Of a stretch of 40,409 nt of DNA, positions 7,194 to 16,148 are shown piece after piece. The notes beneath the pieces were generated by a model. That model made no database searches, was not told the origin of the DNA, and saw only the letters and a program-made list of their open reading frames with translations. The position numbers were made by a program, and so were the translations under genes. Each line of letters starts with the position of its first letter. The first letter of the stretch is position 1. Source of the stretch: Lachnospiraceae bacterium (lineage in GTDB: Bacteria; Bacillota; Clostridia; Lachnospirales; Lachnospiraceae); assembly GCA_024403485.1 (NCBI GenBank), contig JAKSRT010000010.1:1-40409 (forward strand), in the 5' to 3' direction.

Positions 7194-9995
7194 CTATTCT
7201 TCACCAAGTTTAAGAGCCTTGGTAACATTCATTCGAGAAAGAATTGCTGCCAATACGCCGAGAGCCAAAAGCATTACCAGCCCTATTACAGCATACAGTC
7301 TGTACATGTCCGAAGCCACCATGATTAATTTCATGGGAAGCGCCTGATCCTGTGATGCATAAGCCTGCTGGAGAATCGGAACAAATAATGTTGAAGTAAG
7401 TTTACCTATTCCTATTCCTGCCAGTACAGAAAACAGACCGCAGAATATCTGCTCATTTATAAGCATCGTCATGATCTCTGATTTATGTAAACCCGTTGCT
7501 CTGAGTACACCGAAAATCAATTCTCGTTCTCTTATGGACATAACCCAGTAAATCAGGTATCCGACAGCACATAATACTATGGTAACAACAAATCCCATTG
7601 TAAGGACACCGTTGGTACCCTGAAGCAAAGGATCCGATAATGTGGACTCCATTTTACTGATTTTATTAACGTACTTGCTGACTTCAACATTGTTATCAAC
7701 AATCCAGTTATAAACATCAATCTCCTTGGCATCTTCAACAAGCTTTATCCACACTTCGTAAGGAGTGGTTCCCCATTTGCTTACAAGATAATCATAATGT
7801 GAAACTATCAGGAAATTATCTTTTGTATAAGCGGTTCCATCCGCATTCAGTCCGTTTTCCGTTGCTGAATATCCGGGGAAATAATCCACAAATCCGATAA
7901 CCGTTCCTATAGCATATTTTTTCTTGTTGTTGTAGAAGGTAATGGAATCACCCTCTTTGTAACCGTATATCGTCTGGAAATTTTTTGACAAAAGAACTCC
8001 GTCCTCAACTACGGCAAGATCATTTAAAAACTCATAATAGTTTTTATCAAGAAGCGACCTGTCTACCATTGTCTGGGTACCGAATTCCTTGGTATTTATT
8101 CCCATAACGGTAACAAACAACATTTCATTTCCGGATTGTTTTATGGAAGCTTTATCATCAAATATTACTTTTGTGTGCATTTGAGCAGCTTCCATTGAAT
8201 TATATTTCGAATAATTCGGAACCACATAGTCACCGGTTGAAACTCCGTATCTATCAGCCAGTTCAACCCAGTTTTCCTTGATAATCACATCGGTTCCGGC
8301 AAGATATTCCGTATTGTCTATTGCATTCTCAAGAATTGTACGTGCAACGGTTGCATGATACATACCAAGAGAAATTGTCATAATCAGAAACAGCATAATA
8401 AGCTGCTGCTTTCTTCCGTTCTTTATGTTTTCCATGAAAGAAACATGGCTGGCCGGTCCCCAGTGGTTTTTCCCGATTAAATATATCAACCTTACGATGT
8501 AAGGCTGAATACGCAGGAAGAAAAGACCTGCACCAAGAATAAATACCGAAGAGCTTATGTATAAAAGCGGATCGAGACTTTCTCCTTCCAAAACAGTATT
8601 GGAAAGATTGCCACCGTTTTTATTGAAGCTGTAATATCCGTATATCGAAACGCCGAGAAGTATTATATCCAGGAACAGCTTCTCCCACCAGGCTTTTCTT
8701 TTAGCCGCCTTCGACTGCTTAAGCTTTACAATCGAAACCTTACTGTGTTTAATCGAAGGTACAACAATGCTCAATAAGCAAACAAAAACTGCCGCACAAA
8801 GATATATAAATGATTCTTTTGTATATGCCACATTCAGCGTTTCCGATAAGTCAAATTCTAAGAAGTTTCTTGTAGAGCCAAGCATTTTTGCAAACAGCGC
8901 TCCAAGAGGCAATCCAAGTATTCCACCTGTAATTGTTATAAACAATCCCTGATATAAATAAAGCAGAATAATCTGGCCTTTAGAACTTCCTCGGCTCTTA
9001 ATAACCGATATTTCGTTCTTCTCCATCTCATACATCTGACTCGATATCATAAAGAGGAAGGTTGCCAGCATTGCAAGAATCGGAATCTGTAAAATAAGCA
9101 ATGTTGTGGAAATTCTTGATACTCTTATATTATAGCTTGCAAATACATCAAGATATGCAGGCTCTTTAAGAACCGACCTGTATGAGCTTTCTTTATACAG
9201 GTAATCAGTCAGTTTTGAAATCCGTTCCACATCCGATGCCTTTAGATCCTGATAGTCAAAAAGAACACTGACACTGCTTACCAGTGAAAATTTGCTGGCG
9301 TTATCGCCTGTAAAACGCTCTCTGAAAACATCCGGATTACAAAGCAGCATATCATTAAGTGCTTCCGGTTTTGTTTGCCAGAAGTACCCCGAGTTATCGG
9401 CAGCATCAAATACGCCGGTAACATACATTCTGATAAGCTCTCCGTTCTTATATCTGAGATCATCATAAGTAAAATATTCACCTACAAGAACACCGAGATT
9501 TATAAGACAGGACTGGCTTACAACACATTCTATTGCCCCGTCTTCGGTAACACCTGTATCGGAATACATTTCACCGGAAAGAATTGTAGCATGTTCAGGC
9601 ATATTGTTGATTGCACCAAGACGTGCCGTCAGTCCCTGTCCGTCTTTTCTCTTTGTTTCCGAACTTATTTTAAGTGAGGTAAGATTTATCAGAAAAAAGG
9701 TCTCTTTTTCTTTAACGCCCATAGTATCGTAAAAATACTTCGGGAAATCATCCATTTTCTTAATGGTGCCGCCGCCTGTTTCTTTTTTAACCGAAACGTT
9801 TCCGTAAACAAGTGCAGCCCACTTACCTTGAGAAATTGTGTAATTTTCAAATTCGTCATTTAACATTCTGTCATATGCGGCAGAACGATAAATGGGAAAA
9901 CTTACTACTGTAGCAGTCAAAAGAATACAACCCAGGAGAAGGCAAACATTCATCCACTTTTTATGCCACATTTTTTGTAACATTATTCTAAACAT
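7194..9995 (-). CDS. FtsX/MacB-type ABC permease with two FtsX domains
   Basis: A 933-aa integral membrane protein. It has an N-terminal TM (~15-37), a large extracytoplasmic domain (~40-290) and then three TMs forming the first FtsX domain, whose MEKNEISVIKSRG loop is typical of FtsX permeases. Further TMs and a second extracytoplasmic domain (~550-790) follow. Three C-terminal TMs form the second FtsX domain, with ERELIFGVLRATGL as the equivalent loop. About ten TMs in one chain make it a full permease, so one copy with two ATPases completes the core. MacB relatives export peptides, lipids or antibiotics, or transmit force, rather than import sugars. The start has AAGGA 8 nt upstream and overlaps the end of the adaptor gene by 13 nt. 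The substrate is unknown. Confidence 0.92.
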   Translation of the reverse strand: MFRIMLQKMWHKKWMNVCLLLGCILLTATVVSFPIYRSAAYDRMLNDEFENYTISQGKWAALVYGNVSVKKETGGGTIKKMDDFPKYFYDTMGVKEKETFFLINLTSLKISSETKRKDGQGLTARLGAINNMPEHATILSGEMYSDTGVTEDGAIECVVSQSCLINLGVLVGEYFTYDDLRYKNGELIRMYVTGVFDAADNSGYFWQTKPEALNDMLLCNPDVFRERFTGDNASKFSLVSSVSVLFDYQDLKASDVERISKLTDYLYKESSYRSVLKEPAYLDVFASYNIRVSRISTTLLILQIPILAMLATFLFMISSQMYEMEKNEISVIKSRGSSKGQIILLYLYQGLFITITGGILGLPLGALFAKMLGSTRNFLEFDLSETLNVAYTKESFIYLCAAVFVCLLSIVVPSIKHSKVSIVKLKQSKAAKRKAWWEKLFLDIILLGVSIYGYYSFNKNGGNLSNTVLEGESLDPLLYISSSVFILGAGLFFLRIQPYIVRLIYLIGKNHWGPASHVSFMENIKNGRKQQLIMLFLIMTISLGMYHATVARTILENAIDNTEYLAGTDVIIKENWVELADRYGVSTGDYVVPNYSKYNSMEAAQMHTKVIFDDKASIKQSGNEMLFVTVMGINTKEFGTQTMVDRSLLDKNYYEFLNDLAVVEDGVLLSKNFQTIYGYKEGDSITFYNNKKKYAIGTVIGFVDYFPGYSATENGLNADGTAYTKDNFLIVSHYDYLVSKWGTTPYEVWIKLVEDAKEIDVYNWIVDNNVEVSKYVNKISKMESTLSDPLLQGTNGVLTMGFVVTIVLCAVGYLIYWVMSIRERELIFGVLRATGLHKSEIMTMLINEQIFCGLFSVLAGIGIGKLTSTLFVPILQQAYASQDQALPMKLIMVASDMYRLYAVIGLVMLLALGVLAAILSRMNVTKALKLGEE

Positions 9996-12091
9996 ATCTT
10001 TGTTCCTTCACTAAGCCCTTCTGCTACCCAATAATATGTGCTGTCGGAACCCCCGGCAACGAAGCTCTTATATACAGGGTTATTATTCTCATCAAGAACC
10101 GTAACATAGGTTATTCCGTTTTCCATGTATACCGCTCCCTTTGGAACCAGCACAACATTGTCCATAGATCTGGTATCAACAGTCACCGCAAAATGACTTC
10201 TCATCCACCAGCCGTCATTTCCCTGATTCGAAGCTGACATTTTTTCCAAATCTTCGGTCGATACCTGAATAAGTGCATAACCCGTAGTAATTCCTGTCGT
10301 TAATGCACAGGGTGCAACCGTGACAACCGTTCCGACTGCTTCCAACTTCTGGCCGCCTGCTTCATATTTGATATTCGCAGTGTTTCCGCAGGTAAGCTGT
10401 CCGTTTTTATCTTCTACGGCCACGAAACAGTTTTCTTCTGCTGAAATCTGAACTACCTTTGCTTCTTTAAAAAGAATGTCGCCCTCTTCATAATTATACA
10501 CAGCCGTAATAATGCCGTTATAAGGAGCTTTGAGTTCAACAAGCGCTGCATCTCTCTGCATTTTACTGATTTTTTCGTTAAGTCTGTCTATATAATCGCG
10601 CTGATTCTTAATAGCTCTGGTTTCTTCTTTTCCCTTATTATCCTTGAGCATTTCATTAAGGTCTTCGGTAGCTCTCAGCAAAGTTCTCTGAGTACGACGA
10701 AGATTTATCGAATCCTGCGCAACATGTACTCTTGCAATAACCTGTCCCTGCTCAACTCTTTCGTATTTTTTTACTATTATTTCATCAATATATGTTGTTC
10801 CGTATTCTACCGGGTTTGTAATCCAGTCGGTTTTTGAGTAAAAAAGATATCCGTTTTCCTTGAAGGTTGCTCCAATCAATCCCTTCTTAACAGTATCTGT
10901 TTTTGTTCCGTTCTTGTCGTTCTTCAACTCACAGATAATCTTATCTCCCGCTTCAAGACCTGATACCACTTCGGTATACAGTCCGCTGGACAGTCCTGTT
11001 TTTATCGGAGTTCTATATGTATTTTCACCGTCATATGTATATACAAAAGCTCCATCCTGATCTGTGCTGACCGAGCTTTTAGGCACACATAAGACATTTT
11101 CTTTTCGATTTGAAACAATCACAATTGCTGCAAAGTCACCGGCTTTAACAGTTTTTTGAGGATCGTCCAGAATAAAGGTGGAATATTTCTGTTCTTGATT
11201 TGATGCGTTTTCTTCTTCCTCCAAATTTAAGTCCTTGTATTGAATTTCATAACGAACCCCGTTTACAAGGGCATATGCGTCATCAGCTCTCTTTACCTCG
11301 CTTTTGTAAATCCAATCTGTTTTTACTTCAAGCTGATTGAAATCACCGATTGCAGCAACCGGTACATTGCGTTCAATATATGTATCACTGTCATAGAAGT
11401 TGATTGCTACAACCGTCCCGGATGTTCCTGCGAGAGCCAGTACATTGTTCCTTTTTGTATTTAGTCTCGCAAGTTTTTGTCTGTTATAATCCGAATCGAG
11501 ATCATACAATTCCGATTTTTCTTTCATGTCCTGGGTAAGTTTCTCATAACGTACGATGGCACTTTGACATTTTCCTTTGTAAATATCGTATTCTTTTTCA
11601 TAACCAAGACCACCGTAAGCCTTCTGCTCATCCTCGGTCATCACTTCAAAGTTATGGCAGATATCCTCATAGCGTTCCATATCAGACTTTGCTATAGCAA
11701 TTTTTTCCTTTGTCTCCTTTAGGAAATAACTATAATCTTCAAGAGCCAAATCCATTTCTTCTTTTTTCAGCTTTATCTGCTCATCAATCTGCTTTGTTGA
11801 AGCATACATTACCGGTGTTTCTTCACTGACTTCGGTTCCGGGAAGGGCTCCGTATTTTTCAAATCTCTGATCCGTTGAAAAAGAAACCTCTGTAGTCTTT
11901 GGTACTACCTTGCCGGGTAATACTTTATAAGCTACCAAATCCCTATATTCGGCCAACACGTAATCCGCGCTGACACCTACCGGATCGATAAGCTCAATCT
12001 GCTGTTCATCTGCATTTTCTTTGGTCTCACATCCGCCGAGAAGAGAAGCGGCAAGAATCAAAGAAATCATAGTATATACTCGTTTTTTCAT
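9983..12091 (-). CDS. Double membrane-fusion (HlyD/MacA-like) lipoprotein
   Basis: A periplasmic-adaptor-type protein of 702 aa, about twice the usual MacA/YknX length. It has a lipoprotein signal ending LLGGC, so Cys21 would carry the lipid. The chain holds two adaptor modules in tandem. The first has a coiled-coil hairpin (~100-215), a lipoyl/barrel region and a beta-rich end (~250-400). The second starts near 430 (EIIVKKYERVEQGQVIARV), has a shorter hairpin (~455-520), ELKAPYNGIITAV and another beta-rich end to 702. The gene joins its upstream neighbour through a TAATG overlap and its downstream neighbour by 13 nt. In a Gram-positive envelope such adaptors extend a MacB permease outward. 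The fused duplication is unusual, and each half could fill one position in an adaptor ring. Confidence 0.87.
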   Translation of the reverse strand: MKKRVYTMISLILAASLLGGCETKENADEQQIELIDPVGVSADYVLAEYRDLVAYKVLPGKVVPKTTEVSFSTDQRFEKYGALPGTEVSEETPVMYASTKQIDEQIKLKKEEMDLALEDYSYFLKETKEKIAIAKSDMERYEDICHNFEVMTEDEQKAYGGLGYEKEYDIYKGKCQSAIVRYEKLTQDMKEKSELYDLDSDYNRQKLARLNTKRNNVLALAGTSGTVVAINFYDSDTYIERNVPVAAIGDFNQLEVKTDWIYKSEVKRADDAYALVNGVRYEIQYKDLNLEEEENASNQEQKYSTFILDDPQKTVKAGDFAAIVIVSNRKENVLCVPKSSVSTDQDGAFVYTYDGENTYRTPIKTGLSSGLYTEVVSGLEAGDKIICELKNDKNGTKTDTVKKGLIGATFKENGYLFYSKTDWITNPVEYGTTYIDEIIVKKYERVEQGQVIARVHVAQDSINLRRTQRTLLRATEDLNEMLKDNKGKEETRAIKNQRDYIDRLNEKISKMQRDAALVELKAPYNGIITAVYNYEEGDILFKEAKVVQISAEENCFVAVEDKNGQLTCGNTANIKYEAGGQKLEAVGTVVTVAPCALTTGITTGYALIQVSTEDLEKMSASNQGNDGWWMRSHFAVTVDTRSMDNVVLVPKGAVYMENGITYVTVLDENNNPVYKSFVAGGSDSTYYWVAEGLSEGTKICLE

Positions 12092-13146
12092 TACTTCTTA
12101 ACTACCTTTTCCCCTTCTTCCAAACCACTCAGAATTTCTACTCTTTCATCACCGAACAGTCCGATTTCGACATATCTTATTTCTCGAATATTGTCCTCAG
12201 ACAATGTATAAACAAAGGCCTTATCTCCGGCTTCATGCACCACTTCTTTGGGAAGTGACAAAACATTTTTTCTGGTATCAACAACCGGATACAATGTTCC
12301 GTATGTTCCAACTTCAACAGTTTTATTATCAGGACCGGTATATACACTAAATACCATTGTGTCTTCCCATGTATCCATCTGATAAGGAGTAACAATGTAG
12401 TCGCCGGCTGCGGCCGAATAGCTGACTGTCATATCAACCATGTCGCCCTCGTGAAAAAGATCTTTGTACTCGGTATCCTTTACCACAAAAAGAATTTCAC
12501 TCATATCAATGATGGTCATAATAACCTTGCCCTCTTTGGATGTTGACCCGCGAAGCTTCTTATCAAGCTTATAAACCGTTCCATCCATTGTTGCATAAAG
12601 GCGACTGTTTCTAAGTTCTGCCTGCTTGGCCGCAAGCTCTTCACGGTCAAATTCCAGATCATCATTTATTAGTGTACGCTGTCTTGCATATCGGTCTCTT
12701 ACTGCCTGTGTCTCTTCCTCACCGAAGATGCCGATAAGGAACAAATCCTGTAGTTCCAAAGACTGATCCATATCAAGGTAACTTAAGCGGAGCTCATTCC
12801 TTTTAATCTTGTATGTTAAATCCTCAATTTCTTCCTCTAGAGATGCTGATGAAAGCTCACAAAGTAAGTCCCCTTTTTTTACGGTTTCACCTTCTCTGAC
12901 ATACACTTTGTCTACATATTTACCTGTTACCGAAAAAGATACTTCCTGATCCTTAGTCTGAACAGAAGTACAGTCAACTCTCTGTGTAAGAACCACATCT
13001 TCAATAGATGCAGAAACAAGGCTGTAGGAAATTGTATTATCTTCGGAATCAACAACCACATTGGGAACAGTCTCGGTTTTTGTACAACCACTAAAAAGCA
13101 GTAATATTGATATAATCAGTGGAGTAAATAATTTAATACGTCTCAT
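12091..13146 (-). CDS. Membrane-fusion (HlyD/MacA-like) lipoprotein
   Basis: A 351-aa adaptor of normal length. The lipoprotein signal ends LFSGC (Cys21). A beta region (VSFSVTGKYVDKVYVREGETVKKGDLLCEL, lipoyl half-motif) leads into a helical hairpin (~105-190), then the second lipoyl half (ATMDGTVYKL), a barrel and a C-terminal domain ending GLEEGEKVV, which is typical of RND/MacA adaptors. It is the first gene of the exporter operon, and its stop overlaps the next start (TAATG). GAGGA lies just before the ATG. The partner is presumably the FtsX permease. Having two different adaptor genes for one permease suggests a mixed adaptor assembly; that is inference. Confidence 0.9.
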   Translation of the reverse strand: MRRIKLFTPLIISILLLFSGCTKTETVPNVVVDSEDNTISYSLVSASIEDVVLTQRVDCTSVQTKDQEVSFSVTGKYVDKVYVREGETVKKGDLLCELSSASLEEEIEDLTYKIKRNELRLSYLDMDQSLELQDLFLIGIFGEEETQAVRDRYARQRTLINDDLEFDREELAAKQAELRNSRLYATMDGTVYKLDKKLRGSTSKEGKVIMTIIDMSEILFVVKDTEYKDLFHEGDMVDMTVSYSAAAGDYIVTPYQMDTWEDTMVFSVYTGPDNKTVEVGTYGTLYPVVDTRKNVLSLPKEVVHEAGDKAFVYTLSEDNIREIRYVEIGLFGDERVEILSGLEEGEKVVKK

Positions 13147-13280
13147 ATATCCTCACGTTTCAACAGCTCAAAGGAGCAATAAATCATAACTGCTATTTAT
13201 TCTTCAGCAGCAGAAAAACTCAATTATTCAAGATAATAGTAGACTAAACGGACACAAAATACCTATTAACCTTTGCTTTA

Positions 13281-13305
13281 CTTATTAGCATTATTTGTTA
13301 GTAAG
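13281..13305. promoter_or_regulatory. Imperfect inverted repeat upstream of the exporter operon
   Basis: CTTATTAGC (13281-13289) and GTTAGTAAG (13297-13305) form an imperfect dyad (7 of 9 pairs) about 135 nt before the first adaptor gene. It could be an operator. No convincing -35/-10 pair was found in the 13147-13333 gap, which otherwise holds only AT-rich sequence. Confidence 0.25.
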
Positions 13306-13333
13306 CAAAAAGAAATGGGACTATTACATAAAA

Positions 13334-13366
13334 AAAGGGACAATGCCCGGAAAACATTGTCCCTTT
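13334..13366 (-). terminator. Intrinsic terminator of the sugar-transport cluster
   Basis: A perfect 12-bp inverted repeat (13334-13345 with 13355-13366, AAAGGGACAATG and its complement) is followed on the minus strand by a run of T. It lies 39 nt after the stop of the solute-binding protein gene, and separates the CUT1 cluster from the exporter operon downstream. Confidence 0.9.
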
Positions 13367-13404
13367 AATTATTTAGTTAATCAGACCTGAGTCAAAAAAC
13401 CATC

Positions 13405-14916
13405 TTACTGGTTAGCTTCATCAATGTACTGCTTAGCGATATCTCTCATACCATCAATGATTTCAGAGATAGTAGATGTGGTATCAGGACCAATTGCCCA
13501 TAAGAAAGGAGCATCCATGAATTCACCACTGTTAGGAATAATTGCCTGTAATTCAACAGTTGAGTTAGCACCCATTAACGGTACGGTTTCTTCACAAGCT
13601 CTTGTATCGAAGTTACCTGTACGAGTTGTATTAATGAAAGGATTGTAATCTTCGTAACCGGGAACATATGCATTCCACATGCTGTAAGCGAAAGCAGCCT
13701 TCCAAGCCTTATCAGCATCGTAGCAAGCAGGAATAAGGTACATGTTGTCCTGAGCTGTCTGGATAAGAGAACCCTTAGGTCCCTTAGGGAACATAACGAA
13801 ACCAAGTCCGTCTTCTGTTTCCATATCAGCGAATAAGTTACCGGGAGCTGCGCAGTACTGCTGATCTACTAAGAATGCAGCGCCGCCACTCTTGAACTGT
13901 CCCTGATAGTAATCCCATGATGCTGCATTTCCTTCTTCATCAGCGGGACCATTCCAGTCATACTTCTGGAATACACCAAGAATCCATTCAAGTGCTTCAA
14001 GAGTTTCAGCTGATTCGAAGTTGTAAACGAACTTACCTTCAGCATCTCTAGTTACATAGCTACCGCCGTTTGAAAATACAGCTGCAGATGTTGCAACACC
14101 TTCGTTAACTGCAAGACCCCAGATATCGATGGTACCATCGTTGTCAAGGTCTCTTGTTGTCTGAGCGAGCATCTTTTCAAACTCTTCCCATGTCCAAGTA
14201 TCATTTGCCTGCATATCATAGATTGATTCAGGATCAATACCAGCTTCAGAAAGAAGCTTCTTGTTGAAGTATACACCTGTACGAGGTTCAGCAGGACCTG
14301 TATGCATAGCATAAATGCTTGAACCGAATGTATATAATGCATGACAGTTGTTATCTGTGAACATCTTGTCAGAGAAATCAAGACAATCAATTGTAGCAAG
14401 GTCATAAGCAAGACCGCTCTTCATAGCAGAAAGAATTGTACCGCCACCTGAGTGTGTGGTGAATACGTATGTTTCATCATCTCCGCCTGCAGAAACGTAA
14501 TCTACGAAATCCTGGTTAACTGTTCCCCAGTCACCCATTGTTACGGTGTGAATCTTGAAGTTATAAGTTTCCTGAACCCATTCACGATAATCGTTAACAG
14601 CTTCTTCGTAGTCTGTCTTAGGTTCTGCAGGATTTTCAAAGTTATCAGCTGTGAACCAGTCACGGATTGTTACTGTGATACCACCAAGGTCATAAGCTTC
14701 GCCGGTAGCAGGATCAGTAATTACTGTGTACTTGCTAACTTCTTCTTCTACAGAAGCTTCAGGAGCAGCGTCATCAGTAGATGCTTCAACAGATGCTTCG
14801 GGAGCAACGTCGGTAGAAGCAACAGGTGTTGCGGTTTCGCCACAAGCTGTAAGAGCAAAAGTCATTGCAGCAGCCATAGAAGCAGCGAGAACCTTTTTAG
14901 CCATAGGTCTTCTCAT
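13405..14916 (-). CDS. CUT1 extracellular sugar-binding lipoprotein
   Basis: Solute-binding protein of a carbohydrate uptake ABC transporter, 503 aa. It has a lipoprotein signal ending LTAC (Cys25) and an Ala/Ser/Glu-rich spacer (~30-60). A periplasmic-binding-protein fold follows, including the calcium-loop-like DLDNDGTIDIWG segment common in this family. It should catch xylo-oligosaccharides outside the cell and pass them to the permease pair encoded just upstream (15138-17049); the ligand is inferred from context. A strong AAGGAGG ribosome site precedes the ATG. Unlike its neighbours it is set apart by 221 nt holding a promoter-like -10 box and several repeats, so it can be transcribed alone and at a higher level than the permeases. 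Confidence 0.93.
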   Translation of the reverse strand: MRRPMAKKVLAASMAAAMTFALTACGETATPVASTDVAPEASVEASTDDAAPEASVEEEVSKYTVITDPATGEAYDLGGITVTIRDWFTADNFENPAEPKTDYEEAVNDYREWVQETYNFKIHTVTMGDWGTVNQDFVDYVSAGGDDETYVFTTHSGGGTILSAMKSGLAYDLATIDCLDFSDKMFTDNNCHALYTFGSSIYAMHTGPAEPRTGVYFNKKLLSEAGIDPESIYDMQANDTWTWEEFEKMLAQTTRDLDNDGTIDIWGLAVNEGVATSAAVFSNGGSYVTRDAEGKFVYNFESAETLEALEWILGVFQKYDWNGPADEEGNAASWDYYQGQFKSGGAAFLVDQQYCAAPGNLFADMETEDGLGFVMFPKGPKGSLIQTAQDNMYLIPACYDADKAWKAAFAYSMWNAYVPGYEDYNPFINTTRTGNFDTRACEETVPLMGANSTVELQAIIPNSGEFMDAPFLWAIGPDTTSTISEIIDGMRDIAKQYIDEANQ

Positions 14917-14944
14917 AATAAATTTATCCTCCTTTTGGATGTCG

Positions 14945-14959
14945 GTGACATTTTGTCAC
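14945..14959. promoter_or_regulatory. Perfect dyad GTGACA-N3-TGTCAC at the start of the binding-protein transcript
   Basis: A perfect 6-bp inverted repeat with a 3-nt centre. It begins directly after the expected transcription start (~14961) of the 13405-14916 gene and upstream of its ribosome site. It may be a repressor operator or a small 5' hairpin; the sequence cannot decide between these. Confidence 0.4.
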
Positions 14960-14967
14960 TAAATAAA

Positions 14968-15011
14968 ATTATAATTACAGTTTCAAAACTCTTTCCGGGA
15001 ATTTCAAAACT
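14968..15011 (-). promoter_or_regulatory. Candidate AraC-activated promoter: 21-bp-spaced direct repeats and TATAAT box
   Basis: On the minus strand a perfect TATAAT (14973-14968) lacks a consensus -35. Two exact copies of AGTTTTGAAA (plus strand TTTCAAAACT at 14981-14990 and 15002-15011) lie 21 bp apart, on either side of the -35 position. Direct repeats two helical turns apart beside a weak -35 are typical of AraC-family activator sites. The link to the regulator encoded at 27048 is inferred. Confidence 0.5.
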
Positions 15012-15057
15012 ATAAATTACTTTACGTTAACATTTTATACATATTTTGTTTATGATT

Positions 15058-15106
15058 CTTGCCAAATATTGCTAAATAATTTCTTAAGAAAGCAATATTT
15101 GACAAG
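15058..15106. repeat. 16-bp inverted repeat carrying AGCAATATTTG, between permease and binding-protein genes
   Basis: Arms 15058-15073 (CTTGCCAAATATTGCT) and 15091-15106 (AGCAATATTTGACAAG) are complementary at 15 of 16 positions, the other being a G-U pair in RNA, with a 17-nt spacer. No T-run follows on the minus strand, so a plain terminator is unlikely. It could be an mRNA-stabilising stem after the permease genes. It could also be a protein-binding site, since the core motif recurs in the regulator/transporter divergent promoter. Confidence 0.6.
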
Positions 15107-15137
15107 TAAACATATGAATATTCTTAAGATTTATTAA

Positions 15138-16148
15138 TTACATCTTAATACCGGTACTTGAAATACTTTCAACAAAGGCCTTCTGTGCAAATAAGTAAAC
15201 CACAAGAATAGGGAATACAATCATTAATGTACCTGTTGAAAGAATACAGTTTGAAAGCTGAGTAGATACACTAACCTGTGCATTGGCAACACCCTGTTCA
15301 CGGGCAATGTATACACCGAGTGAATCTACGATGGTTGAAAGTGATGTACTGACAAGAACCTTCTTACCAAGGAAAAGCTTTGAATAAAAACCGTCTGTCC
15401 ACTGCCATACCAAAGAGAACAGGAAGCAGGAGGTAATAATGGGCTTTGCTTCAGGAAGCATAATCCTTACGAATGTCTTTAACATACCGCAACCATCAAC
15501 ATATGCTGCTTCTTCAAGGTCTACGGGAATATTTCTGAAGAACTGTCTTACAAGATAAATATACAATCCGTTCTTAAGACCCATACAGGTAGCACTCATG
15601 AGGTAGTAAGGAAGAACCGAACCTCTTAAGTTGATTGTTTCACCCTTGATTGCCTTAACAAGTCCCAGGAAATCCCAGTTTGCAAAGTGAAGATACAATG
15701 AACTTGAAAATGCCTGAGGAGGAATGATAATCATTGCAAAAACACAGCCAAACCAAAACTTCTTTAAGGGGAACTTAAATCTTGCAAAGCCATATCCAAC
15801 AATGGTACACATAGCTGTCTGAAGCATAGCAATCGTAACAGCAATTATGGTTGAGTTCTTTAAGCCTTCTTTATAGCTCATGATCTTTGCGGCAGTCTGA
15901 TAATTCTGTCCGGTAAAGTGAAGAGGAATCGATACAACAATAGGATCGTATAAGTCAGACTCTTCCATGAAACTTACCGAAACCTTGTTTAAAATGGGCT
16001 GTAAAATCAGGAAGCACATACCAAAAAGCAATACAAATCGTGCTATAGCCCAAAGAACGTTCATTACGTCTCTCTTAAATAAGTATCCGCCGGACTTTCT
16101 GTTTCTATCCCAATAGGTACTATACTTTTTTTCTTTTACTTTAGTCAT
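15138..16148 (-). CDS. CUT1 sugar ABC permease (LplC/MalG type)
   Basis: A 336-aa inner-membrane permease of the binding-protein-dependent carbohydrate family. It has about six TMs, the first near 33-52. The cytoplasmic EAA loop that docks the ATPase is at ~211-232 (EEAAYVDGCG...LP). It pairs with the LplB-type permease upstream; the two genes overlap by 8 nt and are translationally coupled, with AGGGGGT as ribosome site. The nearest solute-binding protein gene is the next one downstream (13405-14916). No MsmX/UgpC-type ATPase is encoded in the window, so a shared ATPase from elsewhere in the genome must power it, as is common in Firmicutes. Confidence 0.93.
   Translation of the reverse strand: MTKVKEKKYSTYWDRNRKSGGYLFKRDVMNVLWAIARFVLLFGMCFLILQPILNKVSVSFMEESDLYDPIVVSIPLHFTGQNYQTAAKIMSYKEGLKNSTIIAVTIAMLQTAMCTIVGYGFARFKFPLKKFWFGCVFAMIIIPPQAFSSSLYLHFANWDFLGLVKAIKGETINLRGSVLPYYLMSATCMGLKNGLYIYLVRQFFRNIPVDLEEAAYVDGCGMLKTFVRIMLPEAKPIITSCFLFSLVWQWTDGFYSKLFLGKKVLVSTSLSTIVDSLGVYIAREQGVANAQVSVSTQLSNCILSTGTLMIVFPILVVYLFAQKAFVESISSTGIKM

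Noticed and set aside
14452-15015. Open frame of 187 codons on the plus strand opposite the binding-protein gene
   Set aside because: It lies antisense to a clear lipoprotein gene, has a Cys/Ser-rich composition typical of a reverse frame, and no ribosome site or recognisable domain.
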